NCBI RefSeq assembly: GCF_040654195.1
Contig: NZ_JBFAHM010000001.1
Span: 124,001-188,000 of the forward strand
Direction of reading: 5' to 3'
DNA length: 64,000 nucleotides
DNA from: Hamadaea sp013361475
GTDB lineage: Bacteria > Actinomycetota > Actinomycetes > Mycobacteriales > Micromonosporaceae
Shown: positions 1-11,944 of the stretch, one piece after another
Layout of the letters: each line of letters opens with the position of its first letter
Position numbering within the stretch: position 1 is the stretch's first letter
Position numbers and translations under genes: made by a program
Notes under the pieces: generated by a model
Seen by the model: only the letters and a program-made list of their open reading frames with translations
Database searches by the model: none
Told to the model about the DNA's origin: nothing

Positions 1-176
1 GCCGGGACCGCCGTCGCGCGTACGCCATGTTCTTGAGAAAGCTCCGCGCAGAACGAGTCGAGCCGCGCAGCGTCCCGGGCGACCAGGATGAGGTCCATGC
101 CCGCGGCCGCGCGGTCGCGGGCGAACGCGGCGCCGATGCCGGCCGTGGCACCAGTGATCAGAGCGGTCGGCGCCAT
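1..176 (-). CDS. Short-chain dehydrogenase/reductase, N-terminal fragment
   Basis: Only the first 58 codons lie in the window; the gene runs off the left edge. The product starts at an ATG (176-174) and shows the classical SDR dinucleotide-binding motif TGATAGIG at residues 8-15, followed by an alpha helix and the acidic/basic end of the second beta strand (LILVARD), which fits an NAD(P)-dependent oxidoreductase with NADP preference. The start lies 11 bp from the stop of the membrane-protein gene upstream, so it is probably the last gene of the minus-strand run. The substrate cannot be told from this fragment. Confidence 0.8.
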   Translation of the reverse strand, partial: MAPTALITGATAGIGAAFARDRAAAGMDLILVARDAARLDSFCAELSQEHGVRATAVP

Positions 177-186
177 GGCGTCATCC

Positions 187-807
187 TCACGTCGTGGGAG
201 CGGGTGGCTGCCACCCCGGGATGACCTTGCGGAAGAAGGCGTTCGCGGCCGGCATCGCGAGAAGTATGGCTACCGCGAGGTAACCGAGCAACTGGAGCAC
301 CGCGGCCGTTCCCCCGAACCCGACCTGCCAGCCCGGCACGGCGTCGGCCATCGCGCGCGCCAGATCCACCTGTTCCTGGGCCTGCTGGTCGCCTTCGACG
401 TTGATCCGGTCGAGGTTGGCGAGGAAGATGAGCCCGACGCCGCTGCAGCACGAGCACAGGGCGCCGAGGCCGCACAGCACCCAGGTGGTGATCCGGGCGG
501 CATTGCTGCCCTTGAGCAGGAAGTACGCCAGAGCCAACAGCACGAGGGCGATCAGCAGACCGATCACCCCGCCGAGGATCGTCTGCACGCGCAGCTGGGT
601 GATCTGGTCGTCGATCTTCTGCGGCGATACGCCGAGGCCGTCGGCCAGGACGCGGAACCGGTCGACGGTGGATCCCAGCGAAGCGAGGCTGACGATCCCG
701 TTGATCAGGCCGAGGAGCCCGAGCACGAACAGGACGATCGCGGCGGTGACGACGACCGCCGGCGCTTTGCGGACCGGCTGCACCGCCGGCGGGCCGTAGC
801 TCGACAT
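187..807 (-). CDS. Small polytopic membrane protein, paralogue of the next gene
   Basis: This is a 206-residue protein with four predicted membrane helices (about residues 17-45, 76-98, 105-130 and 165-185) and a soluble loop between helices 3 and 4. No catalytic motif is visible and I do not recognise a named family. It shares layout and the C-terminal signature (LLAxPAANAxFRK) with the neighbouring 208-residue protein, so the two come from a tandem duplication. The start is an ATG preceded by a GGGGGGA-type ribosome site. An imperfect inverted repeat separates the two genes. Confidence 0.7.
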   Translation of the reverse strand: MSSYGPPAVQPVRKAPAVVVTAAIVLFVLGLLGLINGIVSLASLGSTVDRFRVLADGLGVSPQKIDDQITQLRVQTILGGVIGLLIALVLLALAYFLLKGSNAARITTWVLCGLGALCSCCSGVGLIFLANLDRINVEGDQQAQEQVDLARAMADAVPGWQVGFGGTAAVLQLLGYLAVAILLAMPAANAFFRKVIPGWQPPAPTT

Positions 808-811
808 GAAC

Positions 812-859
812 CATCCCCCCGAGTCAGTTCTAACAGGACGAAACTAACCCGAGGGGATG
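812..859 (-). terminator. Imperfect inverted repeat between the two membrane-protein genes
   Basis: Two 18-nt arms (812-829 and 842-859) pair with three mismatches around a 12-nt loop. The hairpin lies just after the stop of the upstream minus-strand gene and just before the start of the downstream one, so it could end or attenuate transcription. There is no U-tract, which is usual in this GC range. The role is inferred. Confidence 0.4.
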
Positions 860-883
860 GGATGGCGCAGACGTTTCGGCAGG

Positions 884-1510
884 TCAGGTCGTGGGATACG
901 TCGGATACGGCGGGGCCCACCCGGCGTTCGGGGCAGGCTTGCGGAAGTACGCGTTGGCCGCCGGGAGCGCCAAGAGGATGACGACAGCCAGCGCGATCAG
1001 CGCCTGCAGTGCGCTCAGCGAGATGGAGACGGGCTGAACCCAGCCCGGCGTGGCCGCTTCCAGCCGACGCTGAAGCTCCTCGGGGTCCACACCGTTGCTG
1101 GTGGACTGACCGCTGAACGACATGCCGGAGCCACCGGTGGCGGCGCCGGCTCCGGCACAGCACAGGAGCAGCCCGGCCATGACCCAGGTGATGATCCGGG
1201 CGGGCTGCTTGCCCTTGAGGTCGAGGATGCCCAGCGTGATGAAGCCGGCCGCGAAGATCACGACGATGAGCGCGCCGAACCCGATGGCGACGCCCATGAT
1301 CGCGCCGGCGGAGTCCTCCATCGGCGTGCCCTTGTAGACCTCGGGGAACACGTCGCCCATCGCCTGGTAGGTCGGGATGCTGACGAGCAGCCCGATGACC
1401 TGGAGCGCGGCGAGCAGGTAGAGCAGGAAACCGGCGGTGGTCACCACGGCCGGACGCGGGGGTCGCTCCGGTTCCACCACGGCGACCGGGGGTGGGGGTG
1501 GCAAGGTCAT
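884..1510 (-). CDS. Small polytopic membrane protein, paralogue of the previous gene
   Basis: This 208-residue protein has a proline-rich cytoplasmic N-terminus (PPPPPP), then membrane helices near residues 27-48, 72-95, 105-130 and 168-190. Its C-terminus ends in an AANAYFRK motif followed by a Pro/Tyr-rich tail, matching the 206-residue neighbour. The ATG at 1510 is preferred over one 18 nt further upstream because a TACGGT hexamer sits 7 nt before it, which is the spacing of a leaderless actinobacterial promoter. Function is unknown. It may sit in the same membrane complex as its paralogue. Confidence 0.7.
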   Translation of the reverse strand: MTLPPPPPVAVVEPERPPRPAVVTTAGFLLYLLAALQVIGLLVSIPTYQAMGDVFPEVYKGTPMEDSAGAIMGVAIGFGALIVVIFAAGFITLGILDLKGKQPARIITWVMAGLLLCCAGAGAATGGSGMSFSGQSTSNGVDPEELQRRLEAATPGWVQPVSISLSALQALIALAVVILLALPAANAYFRKPAPNAGWAPPYPTYPTT

Positions 1511-1553
1511 GCGCCACACCGTACCCAACCGGGGCTATTTTCTCAGGCCCAGC

Positions 1554-2942
1554 TCACAGGTCCATCAGAGCGGCCCTGGCGGCGCTGTACGCCGTCACGA
1601 CGTCCCGCACCGGAGCGATCACATAGGACTCCGCCACTCGGGCGTACTCGGCCTTCGTCCGGCGGTCCTTCTCCTCCTGCGCCTTCCGGCCGAGTCCGGG
1701 CACCACCGCGCCGACCGCCCGGCGCCATCCGCCGCCCTTGTCGAAGGCGTTGACCCGTTCGGACGCGCGCTCCAGGGCGGCGGGCAACTCGGCGGCCCGC
1801 AGGGTCGCGGCCTCCGTGATCGCCTCGAACCACACCTTGGGCAGCCCGTACGCCGCATGCTGCGCGTACTGCTCGGCCGCCTCGATCAGGCGCTCCTTCG
1901 AGCCGTTCGCCCGGTGGAAGCCGTCGGCCAGGACGGACGGGCTCACGACCGGAGCCGGGCCGCCGAACAGCTCGACGAGGTCTTCCAGGACGACGACGAG
2001 GTCGGCGTCGAGCCGCTCCAGCACCGCCCGGCGCCCGGCCACCGACGGTTCGAGCAGCTCGCGGAGTTGGCGGATGCCGGCGAAGCCGGGAATCCCCGCG
2101 CCGGTCGCGGCGAGCGGGCCGGACCGCGCCGGGTCGGGCTTGCGGAAGGTCGACCGCGGTCGCGCCGGCGGACCGGGGACCTCGTCCGTCGCCGACGTGG
2201 CCACCAGCGGCACATCGGTCAGGCCGCCCTCGTCGAGCAGCCGCCGAAGATCGGTCGCCACCTGCGGCAGGTTCGCCGGGAGCAGCCGGTCGGTCTGGTT
2301 CAGCGCGACGATGAAGCCACCCCGGCTGGTCGCCAGCCGCCGCAGATACCCGTCGTGGACGACCAGATCGGAGTACTTCTGCGGGTCGGTCACCCAGACC
2401 ACGACGTCGACCAGTTCGAGCAGACGGTCGACCTCCGCCCGGTGCGCGGGCTGGATGGAGTCGACGTCGGGCAGATCGAGCAGGACCATGCCACGCAGGC
2501 CCACCTCGTCGTCGCCGTCCAAGGCCGACTCCCGGGTGAACCGGCGACGGGGCTGCACCCCGAGCCAGTCGAGCAGCGCCTCGCCACCGTCGCGATCGCC
2601 CCAGACACACGCGTACGCCTCGGCCGTGGTCGGCCGCAGGACGCCGACGGGCGACCGGTCCAGCGAGGTGAAGGCGTTGAACATGCTGGACTTGCCGCTG
2701 CCCGTCGTCCCGGCGAGCGCCACGGTCGTATGCGAGAGGGACAGCTCCAGGCGCGCCGAAGCGCGGGCCGCCGCCGCCCGGGCGATCGCCAGCCGATCCG
2801 CGGGCAGGTAGGGACCCGCCGTGTCGAGGACGGCTCGGAGGGTGTCGACCTTGGCGTGCACCGACGACGGCGTCGGTGCTGCGTCGGCCCGCTGGGCGCC
2901 CCCCGCGCGATCCGGCGTCAGCCGGGCGGTCTTCCTGCTCAT
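1554..2942 (-). CDS. Dynamin/Era-like GTPase
   Basis: This is a 462-residue protein with a G domain: P-loop GTTGSGKS at 78-85, a G3-type DLPD at 156-159 and G4 NQTD at 215-218. About 75 helical residues precede the P-loop and a long helical C-terminal part follows, a plan typical of bacterial dynamin-like or YfjP/Era-like GTPases. The ATG overlaps the stop of the adjacent GTPase gene by 4 nt, so the two are translationally coupled and probably act together, perhaps on the membrane. The pair stands divergently from the dnaK operon. The partner and target are unknown. Confidence 0.75.
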   Translation of the reverse strand: MSRKTARLTPDRAGGAQRADAAPTPSSVHAKVDTLRAVLDTAGPYLPADRLAIARAAAARASARLELSLSHTTVALAGTTGSGKSSMFNAFTSLDRSPVGVLRPTTAEAYACVWGDRDGGEALLDWLGVQPRRRFTRESALDGDDEVGLRGMVLLDLPDVDSIQPAHRAEVDRLLELVDVVVWVTDPQKYSDLVVHDGYLRRLATSRGGFIVALNQTDRLLPANLPQVATDLRRLLDEGGLTDVPLVATSATDEVPGPPARPRSTFRKPDPARSGPLAATGAGIPGFAGIRQLRELLEPSVAGRRAVLERLDADLVVVLEDLVELFGGPAPVVSPSVLADGFHRANGSKERLIEAAEQYAQHAAYGLPKVWFEAITEAATLRAAELPAALERASERVNAFDKGGGWRRAVGAVVPGLGRKAQEEKDRRTKAEYARVAESYVIAPVRDVVTAYSAARAALMDL

Positions 2943-3871
2943 AGTGTGACAGTCTCCCCGACGTCTGAACCCTGCGGAATGTCAGCCGCGGGCCGTTCCG
3001 GTCGCCCGTTCGGCTGACCGTTAGACGTCGAGGATTGGACCACACCCGTCGCGCCCTCGGCATCGCGGTCGGCCGCGATCGAGGTGACGTCGGCGGTTTC
3101 CGCCTCCGGTTCCGCCGGTTGCCGTTCTCCGGCCACGGCGATCGTCTCCCGCTCCGGCGCCTCGGCCGGCGTCGCGGAGGCGGTCTGCCCGGTCTTCTCG
3201 GAGGCGAACTGCCCGGTCATGTCGGAGGCGGACTGCTCGCTCTTCTTTGGGGCGGGCTGCCCATCGGTCTTCTCGGGGGCGGGCTGCCCGGCGACGACCG
3301 CCGCGAGCCAGCCGCGCAACGGCGCCACCAGGTCGTCGGGCAACATGCCCTGCCGATCGAGGCGGGTCTCCGGGATCAGGAACAACGGCGGCTCGGGCGG
3401 GCCGAGCAACTCCCGCATGTGGTCCACGATGTCGTACGCGAAACCGGCGGGCACGCGGTCGAGGATGATGCCGAGCGCGACCTGTCGTTCCCGCGCGGCG
3501 CGCAGCCGGGCCCAGGCGGCCGCGTCGGCGTAGCGGGACGCGGTCGTGACGAAGAGCCACAGGTCGGCCGCGGCGAGCACCCGATCCGCGGCGGCCCGGT
3601 CGACCTCGCCGACCGAGTCGGTGTCGGGCGCGTCCACGAGCGCGATGCCCTCCGGCATCACCGGGGCGCAGATGGGACGCAGGCCGTGGCGGCGGACCGT
3701 CGCCCAGTCGCGGGGATTACAGACCAGCACCGGCTGGCGGGTGGTCGGGCGGAGCACCCCGGCTGCACTGACGGGCGCCCGGACCAGGCTGTTGAGCAGC
3801 GTCGACTTACCCGCGCCGGTGGGTCCGCCGACCACCGCGAGCAGGGGAGCCTGGGCCGCGCCATAAGTCAC
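2939..3871 (-). CDS. Short dynamin/Era-like GTPase with disordered repeat tail
   Basis: This is a 310-residue partner of the following GTPase. P-loop GPTGAGKS lies at residues 16-23 and the G3-type DAPDTDS at 80-86. The GTG at 3871 is chosen because longer frames would run through the dnaK promoter and both HAIR operators. The protein starts almost at the P-loop, so it lacks the helical leader of its partner. After about residue 200 it turns into a Gln/Ala/Pro/Glu-rich tail with degenerate TGQxASEK-like repeats, with no membrane segment. It may work only as a heteromer with the longer GTPase. Confidence 0.7.
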   Translation of the reverse strand: MTYGAAQAPLLAVVGGPTGAGKSTLLNSLVRAPVSAAGVLRPTTRQPVLVCNPRDWATVRRHGLRPICAPVMPEGIALVDAPDTDSVGEVDRAAADRVLAAADLWLFVTTASRYADAAAWARLRAARERQVALGIILDRVPAGFAYDIVDHMRELLGPPEPPLFLIPETRLDRQGMLPDDLVAPLRGWLAAVVAGQPAPEKTDGQPAPKKSEQSASDMTGQFASEKTGQTASATPAEAPERETIAVAGERQPAEPEAETADVTSIAADRDAEGATGVVQSSTSNGQPNGRPERPAADIPQGSDVGETVTL

Positions 3872-3905
3872 GCAGACCAGACTAGACTGCCGTACGCCGA
3901 TGTGA

Positions 3906-3926
3906 CTTGACTGTGAAAGACTCAAC
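3906..3926. promoter_or_regulatory. HAIR operator 1 (HspR site) upstream of dnaK
   Basis: The site reads CTTGACT, seven bases, ACTCAAC. The HspR-associated inverted repeat consensus is CTTGAGT-N7-ACTCAAG, so it differs at two of 14 consensus positions. It lies about 95 bp before the dnaK ATG and upstream of the probable -35 box. Confidence 0.75.
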
Positions 3927-3933
3927 CCTCGGC

Positions 3934-3961
3934 TTGACGATGGGCGTGCGTGTGTCAGTAT
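3934..3961 (+). promoter_or_regulatory. Probable dnaK promoter
   Basis: A TTGACG -35 box (3934-3939) is followed after 16 nt by a weak CAGTAT -10 element (3956-3961). It lies between the two HAIR operators, so HspR bound at either side would occlude it. A second possible -10, TAGACT at 3982-3987, lies downstream. The start site is inferred. Confidence 0.5.
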
Positions 3962-3980
3962 TGAGTCCGGTTCACTCAAC
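3960..3980. promoter_or_regulatory. HAIR operator 2 (HspR site) upstream of dnaK
   Basis: The core reads TTGAGT, seven bases, ACTCAA, a perfect match to the inner HAIR consensus. The centre is 54 bp from that of HAIR 1. A further half-site ACTCAAG follows at 3985-3991. Confidence 0.85.
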
Positions 3981-4020
3981 TTAGACTCAAGTACCTGCTG
4001 GATACCTGGAGGAACACGAC

Positions 4021-5864
<1,844 letters not shown>

Positions 5865-5868
<4 letters not shown>

Positions 5869-6830
5869 CCGACCGCGACGGCAAGTCCCCGGCGGAGCAA
5901 TCCGCCGGGGTCGACCCTCGCTCGGCCCGGCGAGAGCCGGGAGGTCGAGGGCGAGACCCTGATGGTCCAGTTGCCGAACGAATCGTGATCCGGGACAAGC
6001 GGAAGATCACTCCGATGGGAGACGCGGCCGGGAAGGGCAAGCCCGCGTCGCAGAAGGACGGAGCGACCATGCCTACGCCAAAAGACTCGGCGGCCGAGAC
6101 CACCGAGCCGGCGGAGACCACGACCGAGACCGCCGAGACCGTCGCCGAATCCCCCGCCGACGCGGCTGATTCGGCTACCGCCGCCTCGCCGGACGCTGCG
6201 GCGGCCGCAGACGGTTCAGCGGACGCCTCGGAGACCTCGTCGGAATCCACGGAGAGTCCGGCGGACGCCTCGGCGGTGACCGAGACGTCGGCGGCGGAGA
6301 CTCCGGCCGAAGCCGAGCCGGCCGAGGCGGCCGAGCCCGCGGAGGCGCCGGCGGCGAAGGCGGCCGCCGAGGAGGAGGACGGTTCGGGGCCGCTGGGGGC
6401 GGAACTGGAGATGCTGCGCAAGCAGCTCGACGAGGCTCAGGTCGACATCAAGCGGGTGGCGGCGGAGTACAAGAACTACCGCGATCGGGTCAAGCGCGAC
6501 CAGGCGGCCGCGTCCGAGGTGGCGGTAGCGGGAGTGCTGTCCGCGCTGCTGCCCGTGCTGGACGACCTGGACCGGGCGCGCGACCACGGCGACCTGACCG
6601 GGCCGTTCGGCTCCGTGGCCGAGCAGCTGCTGACAGTGGTGGGCAAGTTCGGCCTCAGCGCGTTCGGGGCGAAGGGCGACGCCTTCGACCCGAACCTGCA
6701 CGAGGCGGTCGCGCATCTGCCGTCGCCGGAGGTCACCGAGGAGACCTGCATCGACGTCCTGCGCCGCGGCTACATGCTGGGCGACCGGTTGCTGCGACCG
6801 GCGATGGTCGCCGTCGCCGCACCGGAGTAA
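5865..6830 (+). CDS. grpE: Nucleotide exchange factor GrpE
   Basis: The GTG start overlaps the dnaK stop by 4 nt (GTGA), which indicates translational coupling. The protein has 321 residues, longer than most GrpEs, because about 175 Ala/Glu/Thr/Ser-rich, acidic, probably disordered residues precede the conserved core. The core shows the long coiled coil (about 175-225) and the C-terminal beta domain (to 321) that opens the DnaK nucleotide cleft to release ADP. An internal ATG at 6069 could give a shorter form, but the 4-nt overlap favours the long one. Confidence 0.95.
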
Positions 6831-6853
6831 GAACTACGAAACACGGGGGATCA

Positions 6854-6885
6854 CGCGGGTCCCGCCGGCAACGGCGGGACCCGCG
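6854..6885 (+). other. Perfect hairpin between grpE and dnaJ
   Basis: Two perfectly complementary 14-nt arms (6854-6867 and 6872-6885) surround a GCAA tetraloop. The hairpin lies in the 91-bp gap of the operon, about 37 nt before dnaJ. It could be an attenuator or an mRNA-processing or stabilising element that sets the DnaK:DnaJ ratio. The role is inferred. Confidence 0.6.
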
Positions 6886-6921
6886 AACACAGGTCGGGGC
6901 GAGAAGGGAGGACGGGCACCG

Positions 6922-8103
6922 GTGACCTCGAAGGACTGGCTGGAGAAGGACTTCTACGCCGTGCTCGGGGTGGCGAAGAACGCCACCGCCGACGAGATCA
7001 AGCGTGCGTACCGAAGGCTGGCCCGCGAGCTCCACCCGGACCACAACCCCGGCAATCCGCAGGCCGAGGAACGCTTCAAGAGCGTCTCCGAGGCGTACGC
7101 CGTGCTGTCGGACGACAAGCAGCGGCGTGAGTACGACGAGATGCGCTCGCTCTTCGAGGCGGGCGCGTTCCGCCGGGGCGCCCGGACCGGCGGTTACACC
7201 GCACCCGGTGGCTTCGAGGACATGTTCGGCGGGGACACCCGGTTCGGCGGCGCGGGCTTCTCCGACCTGTTCAGCACGATCTTCTCCGGCGGCAACGCGC
7301 CCGGCGCGACCCGTCGAGGGCCGGCCCGCGGCCGGGATGTCGAGACCGACGTGATCCTGGAGTTCCGCGAGGCGGTCAAGGGCACGACCAAGCCCGTCAC
7401 CGTACGCTCGCCGGGCGTGTGCGACGTGTGCCACGGCAACGGCGCCCGCCCCGGGACACTCCCCCGCACCTGCCCGGTCTGCCAGGGCAGCGGCTTCGTC
7501 TCCCGAGCCCAGGGCGCGTTCAGCTTCTCCGAGCCCTGCCGGGAATGCCAGGGCGTCGGCACCGTCGTCGACGAGAAGTGCCCCGAGTGCCACGGCACCG
7601 GCGGAGTCACCAAGACGCGTACGCTCAACGTCCGCATCCCGGCCGGAGTCGCCGACGGCCAGCGCATCCGGCTGGCCGGACGCGGCGAACCCGGCGAACG
7701 CGGCGGATCGGCCGGCGACCTGTACGTGTTGGCGCGCGTACGCCCTGATCCGATCTTCGGCCGCTCCGGCGACGACCTGACGCTGACCGTCCCGATCGGC
7801 TACTGGGAAGCGGCGTTCGGCGTCGACCTCCGGGTGCCGACCCTCGACGGCCCGGTGACCCTCCGCGTCCCGGCCGGTACGCCGAGCGGCCGCACGCTGC
7901 GCGTACGCGGGAAGGGTGTGGCCCGCAAGGACGGCCGGACCGGCGACCTGCTGGTGACCGTCGAGATCGAGGTCCCGAAGGACCTCACCGCCGACGCCCG
8001 GGCGGCCTTGGAGAACTACGCGCATTTCGCGCCGCGTCCATCCCGTCAGCACCTGGACGTGCACCTGCGGGAGCCGAGCGAGGGAGAGGTCCACTATGGA
8101 TAA
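6922..8103 (+). CDS. dnaJ: Chaperone protein DnaJ (Hsp40)
   Basis: This is a 393-residue type I DnaJ. The J domain occupies about residues 9-75 with the HPD tripeptide, followed by a Gly/Phe-rich linker. The zinc domain has four CxxCxGxG repeats (CDVCHGNG, CPVCQGSG, CRECQGVG, CPECHGTG) between about 168 and 232, and two beta-barrel client-binding domains follow. The GTG start has a strong AGGGAGG-type ribosome site. It delivers clients to DnaK and stimulates its ATPase. The 3' end overlaps hspR by 8 nt. Confidence 0.98.
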   Translation: MTSKDWLEKDFYAVLGVAKNATADEIKRAYRRLARELHPDHNPGNPQAEERFKSVSEAYAVLSDDKQRREYDEMRSLFEAGAFRRGARTGGYTAPGGFEDMFGGDTRFGGAGFSDLFSTIFSGGNAPGATRRGPARGRDVETDVILEFREAVKGTTKPVTVRSPGVCDVCHGNGARPGTLPRTCPVCQGSGFVSRAQGAFSFSEPCRECQGVGTVVDEKCPECHGTGGVTKTRTLNVRIPAGVADGQRIRLAGRGEPGERGGSAGDLYVLARVRPDPIFGRSGDDLTLTVPIGYWEAAFGVDLRVPTLDGPVTLRVPAGTPSGRTLRVRGKGVARKDGRTGDLLVTVEIEVPKDLTADARAALENYAHFAPRPSRQHLDVHLREPSEGEVHYG

Positions 8104-8524
8104 CCCCGGGTGGCGGGAGACCGAGATCCAGATCGACGCCAAGGTCCTCATCATCTCGGTGGCGGCGCAGATGGCCGGGATGCACCCCCAGACGTTGCGG
8201 CAGTACGACCGCCTCGGCCTCGTGCAGCCCGGCCGGGCGGCCGGCGGCGGGCGCCGCTACAGCCTCCGGGATGTCCAACTGCTCCGCGAGGTGCAGCGGC
8301 TCAGCCAGGACGAAGGCGTCAATCTGGCCGGGATCAAGCGCATCATCGACCTCGAGAACCTGGTGACCCAGCTCGAGGAGCAGGTCAACGAACTGCGAGA
8401 GATCGCGCAGGCGGCCCTGCAGCGAGTGGCCGAGCTCGAGGCGATGGCGCCGTTCCCCCGCCGCGACCTCCTACCCTCCCCTCGCCAAACAACCGCCTTG
8501 GTGGTGTGGAAACCCCGCTCTTGA
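8096..8524 (+). CDS. hspR: Heat-shock repressor HspR (MerR family)
   Basis: This is a 142-residue MerR-family regulator. The winged helix-turn-helix covers about residues 18-75 (MHPQTLRQYDRLGLV), and a coiled coil near 90-120 forms the dimer. In actinobacteria HspR binds HAIR sites with DnaK as co-repressor and controls dnaK and clpB. That fits this window, which has HAIR sites upstream of dnaK (two) and clpB (one). The start lies inside the dnaJ 3' end (8-nt overlap), so it is translated from the heat-shock operon and closes an autoregulatory loop. Confidence 0.97.
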   Translation: MDNPGWRETEIQIDAKVLIISVAAQMAGMHPQTLRQYDRLGLVQPGRAAGGGRRYSLRDVQLLREVQRLSQDEGVNLAGIKRIIDLENLVTQLEEQVNELREIAQAALQRVAELEAMAPFPRRDLLPSPRQTTALVVWKPRS

Positions 8525-8540
8525 TCTCTCTTTTGATCTA

Positions 8541-8683
8541 ACGGCGGTGGCACCCGTCATTTGTTTCCTGGCAAGGCGCACGCCACCGCCGTCGGCGTCG
8601 GCGCAGTGGCCCGTAGGGCCTCTTCGTCAGGGGCGGGTGGGCGGGAAGGTGGCGAGCAACGCCGCCAGGGAGCAAATGACGGG
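8541..8683. repeat. Long inverted-repeat element with interleaved stems after hspR
   Basis: The 163-bp gap between hspR and the next, convergent gene is nearly filled by structure. Two 20-nt arms (8553-8572 and 8664-8683) pair at 18 of 20 positions across 91 bp. A second perfect 10-bp pairing joins 8541-8550 to 8583-8592 and encloses the first left arm, so the order is a-b-a'-b'. A small hairpin (8608-8620) lies inside. It could be a bidirectional terminator, a structured RNA or a non-autonomous mobile element. No target duplication is visible. Confidence 0.6.
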
Positions 8684-8687
8684 CGCT

Positions 8688-9119
8688 TCACAATCTACGG
8701 CCGGAGCGGACTAAGCCGCCCTCACACCACTCGTGGTACTCGAACAGCTCTTGGCGGGCCATCAGCATCCGCGTGTTGTGCGCCCAGGTCACCATCAGCT
8801 CGTCGCCTTCTTCCTCGGCGACCTCCACGAGCTTGCGCAGCTTCTTGCGCGGGTGTGCCCGGAAGTTCGTCCGGATGCCGTCGGCGGCATAGATGTAGAC
8901 GCAGTGGAGGGCGAACCGGCGGGCCGGGCAACTCGGGTCCATGGCGAGGTCGAACAGCGGCTCGATGAGCCGGTCGTTGGCCACCAGGAGGTCCCAGTCG
9001 GGGGGCAACGTCTGGAGCGGCACCGAGTCCGGCGAGTACGCCCAGGCGCGCAACTCCGCCGGGCGTGGATCGACCGGATTCACGAAACCGCGGAACACCG
9101 CCTGTTGGACGCTCACCAT
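8688..9119 (-). CDS. Conserved actinobacterial hypothetical protein
   Basis: This 143-residue soluble protein has no signal peptide or membrane segment. It carries a stretch resembling a widespread actinobacterial family of unknown function: a DWDLLVAND segment near the middle, then CPARRFALHCVYIYAADGIR and a C-terminal EYHEWCEGG. No catalytic motif can be assigned. It stands convergent to hspR and divergent from clpB, with the clpB HAIR operator between them. The ATG at 9119 has a GGGAG ribosome site. I am confident it is a real gene but not of its role. Confidence 0.75.
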   Translation of the reverse strand: MVSVQQAVFRGFVNPVDPRPAELRAWAYSPDSVPLQTLPPDWDLLVANDRLIEPLFDLAMDPSCPARRFALHCVYIYAADGIRTNFRAHPRKKLRKLVEVAEEEGDELMVTWAHNTRMLMARQELFEYHEWCEGGLVRSGRRL

Positions 9120-9255
9120 GTGCTCCCGAGGAAGGGCCTTCCTGGCTCAGCCGCGATGCTGCGGCGACACCGTAGCGTGTTCGTTCGATGACGCGGCATT
9201 TCCGATGCCAAGCCGTTATATGTCATTCCGACGACGGGGCCGCTGGCGTCCCGAA

Positions 9256-9276
9256 GTTGAGTCGACTAGACTCAAC
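9256..9276. promoter_or_regulatory. HAIR operator (HspR site) upstream of clpB
   Basis: The site reads GTTGAGT, seven bases, ACTCAAC, a perfect inner HAIR core ending 5 bp before the clpB ATG. The right half overlaps a TAGACT -10-like hexamer (9267-9272), so HspR binding would directly block the promoter, and the transcript would have a leader of only a few bases. Confidence 0.88.
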
Positions 9277-9281
9277 CCACG

Positions 9282-11864
<2,583 letters not shown>

Positions 11865-11944
11865 CCGAGTTCCCTCGAACAGTGGGGTTGTCCTGCTGAA
11901 ACAGCCGACGTGGGGACGGTCGAGATCGGATAGCGTCGCCGGTC

